Positions 1 through 6,622 of a stretch of DNA of 11,191 nt are shown here, piece by piece. The DNA lies in the NCBI GenBank assembly GCA_900313465.1, contig OMRU01000043.1:1-11191 (forward strand), given 5' to 3'. How positions within the stretch are numbered: the stretch's first letter is position 1; every line of letters starts with the position of its first letter. This DNA comes from an uncultured Clostridia bacterium (GTDB lineage: Bacteria; Bacillota_I; Bacilli_A; RFN20; CAG-288). Made by a program: the position numbers and the translations under genes. The notes under the pieces are model-generated. The model did not search any database. It was given only the letters and a program-made list of their open reading frames with translations, and was not told the DNA's origin.

Positions 1-210
1 TTCTATGGCAGTAGCGAAAGCTTCAGGAAGAATATCGTCGACGGTCTGACCATCGGCTAATTTCTTTCTGAGGTAAGGGGTCATCATCTTCAACTGATCA
101 TCAGTGAATTTGGAATAGGCCTCTTCGTACTGGAAAACCCTTTTTGCCTTCTTTTCAATCTTTTTGAATGAACGGGCGTCGATACGGAATAATTTATCGA
201 GAAAACTCAT
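1..210 (-). CDS. secA: Preprotein translocase ATPase SecA, N-terminal 70 residues (cut by window edge)
   Basis: The visible 70 codons begin MSFLDKLFRID and end with LPEAFATAIE. The order of a short basic helix, a KFTDDQL-type stretch, a LADGQT-like linker and then ILPEAFA is the typical start of SecA, the ATPase that drives proteins through SecYEG at the membrane. The ATP-binding motifs lie beyond the left edge and cannot be checked. The start is fixed by AAGGAG at good spacing upstream of ATG on the minus strand. The gene is transcribed away from the lipoprotein gene, with its own leader. The SecA call rests only on the N-terminus but the match is specific; the frame is intact. Confidence 0.85.
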   Translation of the reverse strand, partial: MSFLDKLFRIDARSFKKIEKKAKRVFQYEEAYSKFTDDQLKMMTPYLRKKLADGQTVDDILPEAFATAIE

Positions 211-256
211 ATTGTTCTCCTTCACTTGAGATGTGATAGCACACTGAGACTGTCAT

Positions 257-279
257 CTTTGTGTCGAGAAAACACAAAG
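257..279 (-). promoter_or_regulatory. Hairpin in the secA 5' leader
   Basis: CTTTGTGT (257-264) and ACACAAAG (272-279) form a perfect 8-bp inverted repeat around a 7-nt loop. It lies 47-69 nt upstream of the secA ATG, downstream of the proposed promoter, so it would be in the mRNA leader. No T-run follows on the minus strand, so it is not a simple terminator. The role is unknown: it could be an mRNA stability element or a binding site. Confidence 0.45.
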
Positions 280-299
280 AGTAAAATCTCGCTTATAAA

Positions 300-327
300 A
301 CTATATCATTTTTAAGGCGAAACACAA
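300..327 (-). promoter_or_regulatory. Possible secA promoter
   Basis: On the minus strand TTGTGT (327-322) and TATAGT (305-300) are separated by 16 bp. The -10 is a five-of-six match, the -35 only three of six. A start near 293 would give a leader of about 80 nt containing the hairpin. The surrounding AT-rich DNA offers other weak -10 boxes. Confidence 0.4.
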
Positions 328-472
328 ATATTTAAATATTTATATTTAATAATCTAGGGTCATTTTTTATATAATTTTGCTCCATTGACTCTCTTAGGTG
401 CCTCTTCAGGCCATATTTTAATAGCAACATCATCCCTACTTTGTTTGCTACTCACAAAAAATCATAAAAGTT

Positions 473-501
473 TTGCCAATCCCTTTCTTTCGTTTTAGAA
501 T
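473..501 (+). promoter_or_regulatory. Promoter of the lipoprotein gene
   Basis: TTGCCA (473-478) and TAGAAT (496-501) are each five-of-six matches to the sigma-A consensus with an ideal 17-bp spacer. The predicted start near 508 leaves a leader of about 65 nt before the ATG at 573. Confidence 0.7.
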
Positions 502-572
502 GATATTAGTTTCCATAGAGAGACTTATGTCCTCTTATGAAATTATTCATGAAAGGAGTAAAAAGAATTATC

Positions 573-1028
573 ATGAACAAAGTAATCCGTAGTTTTGCTG
601 CTTTAGCCGTTTCTGTCTTGACCTTGACTTCCTGCTTAAGCAAGACAACCTTCTCTGATTTCAAGGCTGCTGCCGATGAAGCTTCCAAGAAAACCAACGA
701 ATTCACCAAGGTCACCTTCTCTGGCAAAATCAAGAGCAGTGGTTTCACCGTCGAAATGGATGGTTCTGGTTTTGAAATCAAAGACGGCAAATGGACCGCC
801 AATGAAAAAACTGAAACTGCTCAGGCTACAATCGGCACCTTACTCATTACCAAGACCGTCTTCCTTTACACCTCCAGTGAAGACAAGTCCCTGAACTACT
901 ACACTGGTAATGGTTTCAAAATTGAAACTGCTGAAAACACCAAAGAATACACTCAGTGGAACGAATTTGGTTTGTTAGTTGCCACCTCTGATGGCACCAA
1001 CACTTTAAGAGCTGCTTGGTCTAAGTAA
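573..1028 (+). CDS. Small secreted lipoprotein, function unknown
   Basis: This 151-residue protein starts with a basic end (MNKVIRS), a hydrophobic stretch and a lipobox L18-T19-S20-C21. It should be lipidated on Cys21 by Lgt, cleaved by LspA and anchored on the outer face of the membrane. The mature part is hydrophilic, rich in Lys, Thr and Glu, and looks like a beta-rich domain with alternating polar and hydrophobic residues. I recognise no family. The ATG at 573 is preferred because the signal peptide then has normal length. AAAGGAG (552-558) is 14 nt away, an unusually long gap. An in-frame ATG at 549 has no ribosome site and would overlap that motif. The gene has its own promoter and terminator. 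Confidence 0.75.
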   Translation: MNKVIRSFAALAVSVLTLTSCLSKTTFSDFKAAADEASKKTNEFTKVTFSGKIKSSGFTVEMDGSGFEIKDGKWTANEKTETAQATIGTLLITKTVFLYTSSEDKSLNYYTGNGFKIETAENTKEYTQWNEFGLLVATSDGTNTLRAAWSK

Positions 1029-1042
1029 GCATTTGATTTGTC

Positions 1043-1075
1043 AGCTTCCTTGGTCTATCCAGGGAAGCTTTTTTT
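1043..1075 (+). terminator. Intrinsic terminator after the lipoprotein gene
   Basis: AGCTTCCTTGG (1043-1053) pairs with CCAGGGAAGCT (1059-1069) over 11 bp with one G-T wobble. The loop is TCTAT and a run of seven T follows. It sits between the lipoprotein stop and the GH13 ATG at 1105. That leaves no clear room for a separate promoter, so the GH13 gene may depend on read-through. Confidence 0.9.
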
Positions 1076-1104
1076 CTTTCATATCTAAGGATTTTAAAAA
1101 CATC

Positions 1105-2766
1105 ATGATTCACACAAAAGATTTTTTAAAAGAACACGCCGTATATCAGATTTACCCAATTTCTTTTAAGGATAGCAACCAAGATGGCAAAGGTGATTTA
1201 AAAGGTATCACTTCCAAACTGGACTATCTTCATGATATTGGCATCAGAATCATCTGGTTATCTCCTATCTATTGTTCGCCAATGGCTGACTTTGGTTATG
1301 ACATTTCCGATTACAGGAACATCAATCCCATCTTTGGTACCATGGATGATTTTGATGAACTGATGAAAGAAGCAACTAAGCGCGATATTAAAATCATCAT
1401 GGACCTTGTGGTCAACCATACCTCCGATCAGCATGAATGGTTCAAAAGTGCCTTAAAAGATAAAAACTCTCCCTACCGGGATTACTACATCTTCAAACAG
1501 GGTAAGAAGAATTCAAAAGGTGGTTTTGACTACCCCAATAACTGGGAGAGCAACTTCACCGGTCCAGCCTGGGAAGAAGTGCCTAATGAAGAAGGAATGT
1601 TCTACCTTCATATTTTTACCAAGCAGCAACCCGATTTAAACTGGCATAATCCTCAGGTGTTAAAAGAAGTCGAGGATATCATCAGTTTCTGGATGGATAA
1701 AGGCGTCTATGGTTTCCGTTGTGATGTTATCTCAGAGATCTACAAAGAGAGTTTTGAAGATGGAAAACCACATCCAGGAATTGGCGTACCAGTTGGTATG
1801 GAACACTATCTCGCCACTCAGGGCAATCATGACATTCTTAAAAAAATCAGTAAAGATGTCATTGAACCAAAAGGTGGAGTTCTCATCGGTGAATGTGGTG
1901 GACCAATCACCATTGAAGACGGTAAGAAATTCATGGATAAGGAACTGGATACGTTCTTCCAGTTTGAAACCTGCAACGCCTACAAGGGTCTATTTTCTAC
2001 CATGGTCAGCCCAAAGAAATTCAAAAAGATCATCACCCGCTGGCAAGAGAATATTCCTTGGCTTGGCAATTATCTTGAGAATCACGATCAAAGAAGAGTG
2101 TTTACTCATCATGTCAAAGGTAAAGATGAACTATATGGTGCAAAAATGCTTTTGACCATGCAATACACATTAAAGGGCACACCTTTTATCTATATGGGTC
2201 AGGAATTTGCCACTCATAATTATCCTGAGCCTCTTCCTTTAGAAGAATGTCAGGATATTGTCACCAACAATGTCTATAAGATGGCTAGAGGTCTTCATTT
2301 ACCAAAAAGACTCGCCTTAAAAATCGCTCATAAATATGGTCGAGATGATGAAAGAGCACCTTTGGCTTTCTCTTCTGAAGAAGGTTTTGGTTTCTCTTCT
2401 CCTGAAGTTAAACCATGGCAAAGATATAATCCTCTTGGAAAGATTTATAACGCCAAAGACGCTTTAAATGATCCGGATAGTGTTCTTTGCTATTTCAAGA
2501 AATTGAACGAACTTCGTCAATCCCATAAAGTCTTCACCTATGGAGATATCAACTTTCAGGAATATGATACCAAACAAAAAGATGTCTTGATCTATACACG
2601 TAAAGATCAAGACATGAAGGTTCTTGTCATTCTGAATCTTTCTTCAAAGAAGAGAAAATTCACCAAGGAAATCAAACAATTGAAGTTATCTTGCCCCATC
2701 ATCAGCAATTATGAAGGTGTCGCTGATCAGCTTCGTCCCTATGAGGCTTTAGTGTTTCAGCTTTGA
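1105..2766 (+). CDS. GH13 alpha-glucosidase, oligo-1,6-glucosidase/dextran glucosidase type
   Basis: The 553-residue length is normal for GH13 oligo-1,6-glucosidases and trehalose-6-phosphate hydrolases, which cleave short alpha-glucosides in the cytoplasm. The N-terminal part has the family opening (AVYQIYPISFKDSNQDGKGD). Conserved regions are visible in order: DLVVNH at 100-105, GFRCDV with nucleophile Asp207, GECGG with acid/base Glu263, and ENHDQRR with Asp328. A short C-terminal beta domain follows. The residue after the nucleophile is Val, which in this family usually goes with alpha-1,6 linkages. No signal peptide is seen. The ATG at 1105 is chosen because the family N-terminus follows directly; AAGGA lies 13 nt upstream. 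An upstream non-ATG frame start at 1033 would run through the terminator. No sugar transporter or PTS gene is adjacent. The exact substrate (isomaltose, dextran oligomers or trehalose-6-phosphate) is not settled. Confidence 0.88.
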   Translation: MIHTKDFLKEHAVYQIYPISFKDSNQDGKGDLKGITSKLDYLHDIGIRIIWLSPIYCSPMADFGYDISDYRNINPIFGTMDDFDELMKEATKRDIKIIMDLVVNHTSDQHEWFKSALKDKNSPYRDYYIFKQGKKNSKGGFDYPNNWESNFTGPAWEEVPNEEGMFYLHIFTKQQPDLNWHNPQVLKEVEDIISFWMDKGVYGFRCDVISEIYKESFEDGKPHPGIGVPVGMEHYLATQGNHDILKKISKDVIEPKGGVLIGECGGPITIEDGKKFMDKELDTFFQFETCNAYKGLFSTMVSPKKFKKIITRWQENIPWLGNYLENHDQRRVFTHHVKGKDELYGAKMLLTMQYTLKGTPFIYMGQEFATHNYPEPLPLEECQDIVTNNVYKMARGLHLPKRLALKIAHKYGRDDERAPLAFSSEEGFGFSSPEVKPWQRYNPLGKIYNAKDALNDPDSVLCYFKKLNELRQSHKVFTYGDINFQEYDTKQKDVLIYTRKDQDMKVLVILNLSSKKRKFTKEIKQLKLSCPIISNYEGVADQLRPYEALVFQL

Positions 2767-3243
2767 TGTCATACGGCCTAGAAGAATAATCTGACCGACG
2801 AGTAAGGCAATAGAGAGAATCACGCTGATATAAGAGCCAAACTCTAAGAAGATATGAAGTTCATGGCACTTTGAAATCAATACCATACCAGCAATCTCGC
2901 ATCCGATTTTAAGCACCGATAAAATCAATCCTAAAGAGGAAGGCATCTTTAGGATTTTTTCTTCCCCAAAAAGGCCAAGTAAACCAAGGAAAAGAAGAAA
3001 ACCACCAAGAATATATCCAAGCAGGAAAAAGACAACTCCATAGTGAAGGAAGGAGTAAGAATCCTCGATAAACACAATCATCTCAAAACCGCTGACCCAG
3101 ACTGGTGTGTTGTCATTTAGCGTATAGATAAATGGAAGGAAAAACAAAACAAGGGATAACAATCCATAACCGGCATACACCCAAAATGGAATGCGACGAG
3201 TCTGCAATGGTCTAGCGAATTTGTTTTCTTTATATTCTTTCAT
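2749..3243 (-). CDS. Four-helix integral membrane protein, function unknown
   Basis: This 164-residue protein has a basic N-terminus (MKEYKENKFARP) and four hydrophobic segments at about 21-42, 65-92, 102-124 and 135-156. It ends in a short basic tail. I recognise no family. The ATG at 3243 is chosen over a TTG three codons upstream (3252). Neither start has a clear ribosome site, so the start is uncertain. The last 18 nt overlap the 3' end of the convergent GH13 gene, and no terminator separates them. Upstream it shares a spacer with the divergent DUF368-like operon, where two inverted repeats may control one or both genes. Confidence 0.65.
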   Translation of the reverse strand: MKEYKENKFARPLQTRRIPFWVYAGYGLLSLVLFFLPFIYTLNDNTPVWVSGFEMIVFIEDSYSFLHYGVVFFLLGYILGGFLLFLGLLGLFGEEKILKMPSSLGLILSVLKIGCEIAGMVLISKCHELHIFLEFGSYISVILSIALLVGQIILLGRMTSKLKH

Positions 3244-3311
3244 CCATATCAATGTAATTCAGTTATCTAGGAAAGGCAAGATGTTTTCTTCCAATTGGTA
3301 CGAAAACATAA

Positions 3312-3326
3312 TTTGTAACTTACAAA
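3312..3326. promoter_or_regulatory. Perfect 15-bp inverted repeat, candidate operator
   Basis: TTTGTAA-C-TTACAAA is a perfect inverted repeat with a single central base. It lies in the divergent spacer, just upstream of the plus-strand promoter. The arms are too short and too close for a stable RNA hairpin, so a dimeric DNA-binding regulator is the simplest reading. The regulator is unknown. Confidence 0.5.
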
Positions 3327-3346
3327 CCTAATAGTTAATTTTCGTC

Positions 3347-3369
3347 CTTAGTATTGATATAATACTAAG
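3347..3369 (+). promoter_or_regulatory. Extended -10 promoter inside a perfect inverted repeat
   Basis: TG-A-TATAAT (3355-3363) is an extended -10 element; the -35 region (TTAATT) is weak. The -10 sits inside CTTAGTATT (3347-3355), GATAT, AATACTAAG (3361-3369), a perfect repeat with 9-bp arms. A protein bound here would block RNA polymerase directly. A second TATAAT at 3386-3391, only 7 nt before the ATG at 3399, could give a leaderless mRNA but has no recognisable -35. Confidence 0.6.
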
Positions 3370-3398
3370 AATGTAAAGGATACGATATAATAATCATC

Positions 3399-4424
3399 AT
3401 GAACGAATTCAAACGCACAGAAAAAATCACCGTTGGCAACATTCTGACTCGCTTGTTGCAAGGATCTGTTTTGGGCTTAACCAGCATGATTCCTTTCTTC
3501 CAGGTCAAAGACCTGAAAGAAACTTTGAGTTTGAAAGAAAAAATCTTCCAGAAAGATACCAAATCCGATCATAGACTCAAAGATATCCTGACTGAGTCCC
3601 TTGCTTTATCCCAGAATAGACATCTTTCCTTCTTCAAAACGCTTTTGTGGTATATCACCCATCGCTGGTCATATATGATTGGATTCCTAATTGGCTTCTT
3701 GGTATTCTTCTTTGTTCCGGTCAGTAGACTTACAGAAGAGTTTTCTTTTGCCGTCTATGGTGGCATGATGGCCTTATCAGGGGGATTTCTTTTCTACGAG
3801 CTGAACAAAGCTCTGAAGAATCGCTACTCTCATAAAGAATTACTATCAACATTGCTTTTCTTCTTATCGGGTGTGATCTTACCATGGCTTATCACCATTC
3901 TTTTTGATCACCTGGCTATAGAAGTCATTCCTGATACAACCCATGGACTAATCCTTCTTGCCATTTTATTTGTTGCCAGTTTTATTCTTTCCTATACCGG
4001 TATGAGTCTAGGAACCATGTTCTATCTTACTTCCACCTTCAAAGGCTATAGCGTTATCTTTAACACCTTCCTATATGAACATACTGACTACGTATTTATC
4101 CTATATGCAGTGATAGGAATTCTTCTAGGATATACCCTCTCAGTTTTCGTCAAACGCTTCTTTGGTGCACTTAGACAAGAAGGTTCCTCTTTTAATGCAG
4201 GTGTCTATATCTTCAGTTTGTTCTATATCGGATTTGTCGAACTGAAGCAATGCGCCCTTATTGATACAGTAAGTGAACTTTCTCAACAGATCACCATCGG
4301 AACAACCATCGCTGGTTGCTTCTTGATTGCGCTGATGTTGACCATTCATGGCTTTGCCATTTTCAATCAAAAAGATTATCGACAATTAAACAATCTTTCC
4401 GACGCTGAGGTAGCTAAAAAATGA
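3399..4424 (+). CDS. Multi-pass membrane protein, DUF368-like (divergent)
   Basis: This 341-residue protein has about eight hydrophobic segments and a hydrophilic stretch near residues 35-75. The opening, ILTRLLQGSVLGLTSMIPFF, recalls the start of DUF368 proteins. A second segment in the other half (SFILSYTGMSLGTMFYL) sits where DUF368 has its second PGISG-like motif. DUF368 includes undecaprenyl-phosphate translocases (PopT), which recycle the lipid carrier for wall synthesis. Both PG(V/I)SGG-type motifs are degenerate here, so the assignment is tentative and a changed function is possible. AAAGGA (3375-3380) is 18 nt from the ATG, unusually far. The stop overlaps the rsuA start (ATGA), indicating translational coupling as the first gene of a four-gene operon. 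Confidence 0.6.
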   Translation: MNEFKRTEKITVGNILTRLLQGSVLGLTSMIPFFQVKDLKETLSLKEKIFQKDTKSDHRLKDILTESLALSQNRHLSFFKTLLWYITHRWSYMIGFLIGFLVFFFVPVSRLTEEFSFAVYGGMMALSGGFLFYELNKALKNRYSHKELLSTLLFFLSGVILPWLITILFDHLAIEVIPDTTHGLILLAILFVASFILSYTGMSLGTMFYLTSTFKGYSVIFNTFLYEHTDYVFILYAVIGILLGYTLSVFVKRFFGALRQEGSSFNAGVYIFSLFYIGFVELKQCALIDTVSELSQQITIGTTIAGCFLIALMLTIHGFAIFNQKDYRQLNNLSDAEVAKK

Positions 4425-5140
4425 GATTAGACCGTTTCCTTTCTGCTCATGGCTTTGGTTCTCGCAAAGCCAGCAAGAAAGTCTTGAAGAATAACACCAT
4501 CATGGTCAATGGAGAATTGATCAAGGATTGGACAATGAATATCAAAGGTACAGATGTCAGCACCGTCAATGGTAAGGTTGTTCCTAACACACCTTACACC
4601 ACTTTGATGTTGAACAAACCTGCCGGTTACATGTGTTCCATGAAGGATGAGAATTACCCCTCGGTCATGAATCTGATTCCTGAAGAATATCGTTCCCGTG
4701 TCCGTATGGTAGGTCGTCTTGACCAGGATACTACCGGTTTACTTCTCTTGACGGATAATGGTGTTTTAAACGCCAGACTCATGCATCCTAAGACACACGT
4801 GGAGAAAACCTATCTGGTGACTGTCAATCACATCCTTAGACCAACTTTGGTCGATTTGATGAATCAACCACTAGATATCGGAAGAGGAGAAATCGCTAGG
4901 CCTTCCAAATTGGAAATCTTAGATGAAAACCACGCCTATCTGACTGTCTCAGAAGGAAAATATCATGAAGTCAAACGCATCTTTGGTCATTTCTCTTATG
5001 ACGTGGTGGAATTAAAGCGCGTCAGAGTAGGTACGATCATGTTAGGAGACTTAAAAGAGGGTGAACATCGTTTCCTTAACGAAGAAGAATATGATTCTCT
5101 ATTAGAAATCACCCATTTGAAAAAGGAGGAGCAGTTATGA
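4421..5140 (+). CDS. rsuA: 16S rRNA pseudouridine synthase, RsuA/RluB family
   Basis: This 239-residue protein has a short S4-like RNA-binding domain (MRLDRFLSAHGFGSRKASKK, to about residue 55). The pseudouridine synthase domain follows. NKPAGYMCS lies at 65-73, GRLDQDTTGLLLLT starts at 98 with catalytic Asp101, then EKTYLV and EGKYHEVKRIF. The pattern fits RsuA, which makes pseudouridine in 16S rRNA in the cytoplasm (516 in E. coli numbering). The related 23S enzyme RluB is the main alternative. GAGG lies 10 nt before the ATG. It overlaps both neighbours by 4 nt (ATGA junctions). Confidence 0.9.
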   Translation: MRLDRFLSAHGFGSRKASKKVLKNNTIMVNGELIKDWTMNIKGTDVSTVNGKVVPNTPYTTLMLNKPAGYMCSMKDENYPSVMNLIPEEYRSRVRMVGRLDQDTTGLLLLTDNGVLNARLMHPKTHVEKTYLVTVNHILRPTLVDLMNQPLDIGRGEIARPSKLEILDENHAYLTVSEGKYHEVKRIFGHFSYDVVELKRVRVGTIMLGDLKEGEHRFLNEEEYDSLLEITHLKKEEQL

Positions 5141-5652
5141 GTGTTATTTGTCCAAAATGTGGTAAGGAAAATACCGTTCCATTTTCGGATATCAAATTAA
5201 ACCAGCACGGTTTTGAATGTCAGGATTGTCACAAAGACTTTGGTGTCGATGATGGCAAAACCTTAAAAGAATGGGAAGATTCTCTTGTCGATTTCTTCTA
5301 TGAAAGAGTCTATAAAGATAAAAGCAAGAAAAGAATTTCCATTCAGGTCAAAGAAGACAAGGTTCTCTTATGTCCATCGATTGTCTATCCCAACAAGATG
5401 ATGCAGCCAATTGAAGCCCAAGATATCACCATGATGTGGCCTGTCTTAAAAAAATTATTTTTTGAAAAAGTCTTCATCCTGGATTGGAATCGCATCAACG
5501 TCGGCCTTGTCACCGGTGCGGATGAAAGTTTTGACATCAAGATGAAGTTTACTTCCAAACCTGATATGACTTTCTCTGGCACCAATCGCTTCCCACCTTA
5601 TCTGAAAGTCTTGGATCAGCTTTTTGAACCCTTCTTTGAATTAGAGAAATAA
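5137..5652 (+). CDS. Zinc-ribbon protein of unknown function
   Basis: This 171-residue soluble protein starts with a CxxC-x19-CxxC zinc ribbon (Cys5, Cys8, Cys28, Cys31). The rest is an alpha/beta domain with no motif I recognise. A very strong AAGGAGG site (5123-5129) precedes the ATG by 7 nt, and the start overlaps the rsuA stop. Its C-terminus (FSGTNRFPPYLKVLDQLF) resembles the end of the next gene product (IKGLHPFKQPHYQDIMALF) in pattern and spacing, suggesting the two domains are paralogous. A nucleic-acid-related role is possible from the ribbon and the rsuA linkage, but nothing visible proves it. Confidence 0.75.
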   Translation: MSVICPKCGKENTVPFSDIKLNQHGFECQDCHKDFGVDDGKTLKEWEDSLVDFFYERVYKDKSKKRISIQVKEDKVLLCPSIVYPNKMMQPIEAQDITMMWPVLKKLFFEKVFILDWNRINVGLVTGADESFDIKMKFTSKPDMTFSGTNRFPPYLKVLDQLFEPFFELEK

Positions 5653-5654
5653 TC

Positions 5655-6041
5655 ATGGAATTACTTGCCAAAAACATTCGCTATCTTTCTTTCTGGAAGA
5701 GAAGTCCAGAGTCTGTTGAAGCGATTCAGAGACTTACCATGCTTCGCGATGGCAAGAATTTTCAGGTGCAGATCACTCTTGGAAAAGATGCCTCCCGCAC
5801 ATTGACCCAACAAGAATTCCAGACCCTGCTTGATGCATTAGAAAAGGAGTATCACATCACAGATACTCCCGAAGAATACAAAGCCTTCAAATATGAGGAT
5901 GATGTAGAGAACTTCAACCTGAAGTTCTTCCTAGAAATCCAATACCAGGATTTCACCTATCTTGCCATCAAGGGATTACATCCCTTCAAGCAACCTCATT
6001 ATCAAGACATCATGGCGTTATTCCAAACCTATTTCTGTTAA
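5655..6041 (+). CDS. Small hypothetical protein, probable paralogue of the preceding C-terminal domain
   Basis: This 128-residue acidic-to-neutral soluble protein has no signal peptide or membrane segment. It starts 2 nt after the stop of the zinc-ribbon gene with no good ribosome site of its own, so coupled translation is likely. Its last 25 residues follow the same pattern as the end of the zinc-ribbon protein (G, aromatic-P, Y, then a LFxxxF helix). It lacks the zinc ribbon. Its TAA stop shares bases with the stop of the convergent gene. Confidence 0.7.
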   Translation: MELLAKNIRYLSFWKRSPESVEAIQRLTMLRDGKNFQVQITLGKDASRTLTQQEFQTLLDALEKEYHITDTPEEYKAFKYEDDVENFNLKFFLEIQYQDFTYLAIKGLHPFKQPHYQDIMALFQTYFC

Positions 6042-6550
6042 CGATCGAAATGATAAATCTTCCTGACCAAAGGAAGATTTTTCTTTGTCTGAGATAAGAT
6101 TTCCTTAAACGAACAAGCAATGGTTTTTCCTTCTATCGACAACATACCATTTCCATCTAGCAGTTGCAGTTTTTCATTGTCAGTTAATTTTTTAACATCC
6201 CCCAGCACCATCTCAAAAACATAATTAGACCGCTTCATATCCAGGATTTCAAAACTGGCATGAGCAGGGTTTTGTAAAACGACATTGATAAACTTTTCCG
6301 TTTCTAAAACGCGGTAACTATCATAAGAATAACCAAATCCATTTTCCTGCTCATCCACTCTGGTGATAAATACATCCTCATCAAAGCGCATGATAAAAGT
6401 ATCTTTGTCCAATGCTTCACTTGGCATAGTCGAAGCATATAAGAGATAAGATAATTGATCCAGTTTGGTATCAAAAGGCAATCTAACCACTCGGCTAATA
6501 GAAAGTTCCTGACAGGTAAATGTCACATCTGCATAGAAATTGAAATCCAT
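6038..6550 (-). CDS. Hypothetical protein, convergent with the rsuA operon
   Basis: This 170-residue protein appears soluble. Its N-terminal part (residues 1-60) has a beta strand, then RVVRLPFDTKLDQLSYLLYA, a pattern faintly like the start of pRiA4b ORF-3 type domains. That resemblance is too weak for an assignment. No catalytic motif is seen. The ATG at 6550 has only a weak AAAGAG close by. No promoter is evident between the gene and the hairpin at 6574-6622, so transcription probably enters from upstream through that hairpin. The stop is shared with the opposing gene through TTAA. Confidence 0.65.
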   Translation of the reverse strand: MDFNFYADVTFTCQELSISRVVRLPFDTKLDQLSYLLYASTMPSEALDKDTFIMRFDEDVFITRVDEQENGFGYSYDSYRVLETEKFINVVLQNPAHASFEILDMKRSNYVFEMVLGDVKKLTDNEKLQLLDGNGMLSIEGKTIACSFKEILSQTKKNLPLVRKIYHFDR

Positions 6551-6573
6551 AACTCTTTATGAAATTTGGCATT

Positions 6574-6622
6574 GGAAAAGGGCCCAGTTATCTAATCGAC
6601 AAATTAGAACTAGGCCCTTTCC
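6574..6622 (-). terminator. Large hairpin, terminator or attenuator-like
   Basis: GGAAAAGGGCC (6574-6584) pairs with GGCCCTTTCC (6613-6622). The stem continues with AGTT/AACT and CTAAT/ATTAG around the loop CGACAA (6597-6602), with small bulges. On the minus strand the GC-rich part is followed by TTTTCC, a modest U-tract. It separates the structured non-coding region from the minus-strand hypothetical gene. It could end the RNA or act as an attenuator for that gene. Confidence 0.6.

Larger units (their letters stand above)
211..536. other. Divergent intergenic region between secA and the lipoprotein gene
   Basis: No credible gene lies here. On the secA side there is a weak minus-strand promoter (300-327) and an 8-bp hairpin (257-279). 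The centre (about 300-380) is very AT-rich and holds a plus-strand TATAAT at 370-375 without a good -35. On the right is a good plus-strand promoter (473-501). A 21-codon minus-strand frame starts at 256 and ends inside secA at 194. It lacks a convincing ribosome site. Confidence 0.6.

Noticed and set aside
1033..1104. N-terminal extension of the GH13 protein
   Set aside because: It has no ATG, crosses the terminator hairpin and adds residues not seen in the family.
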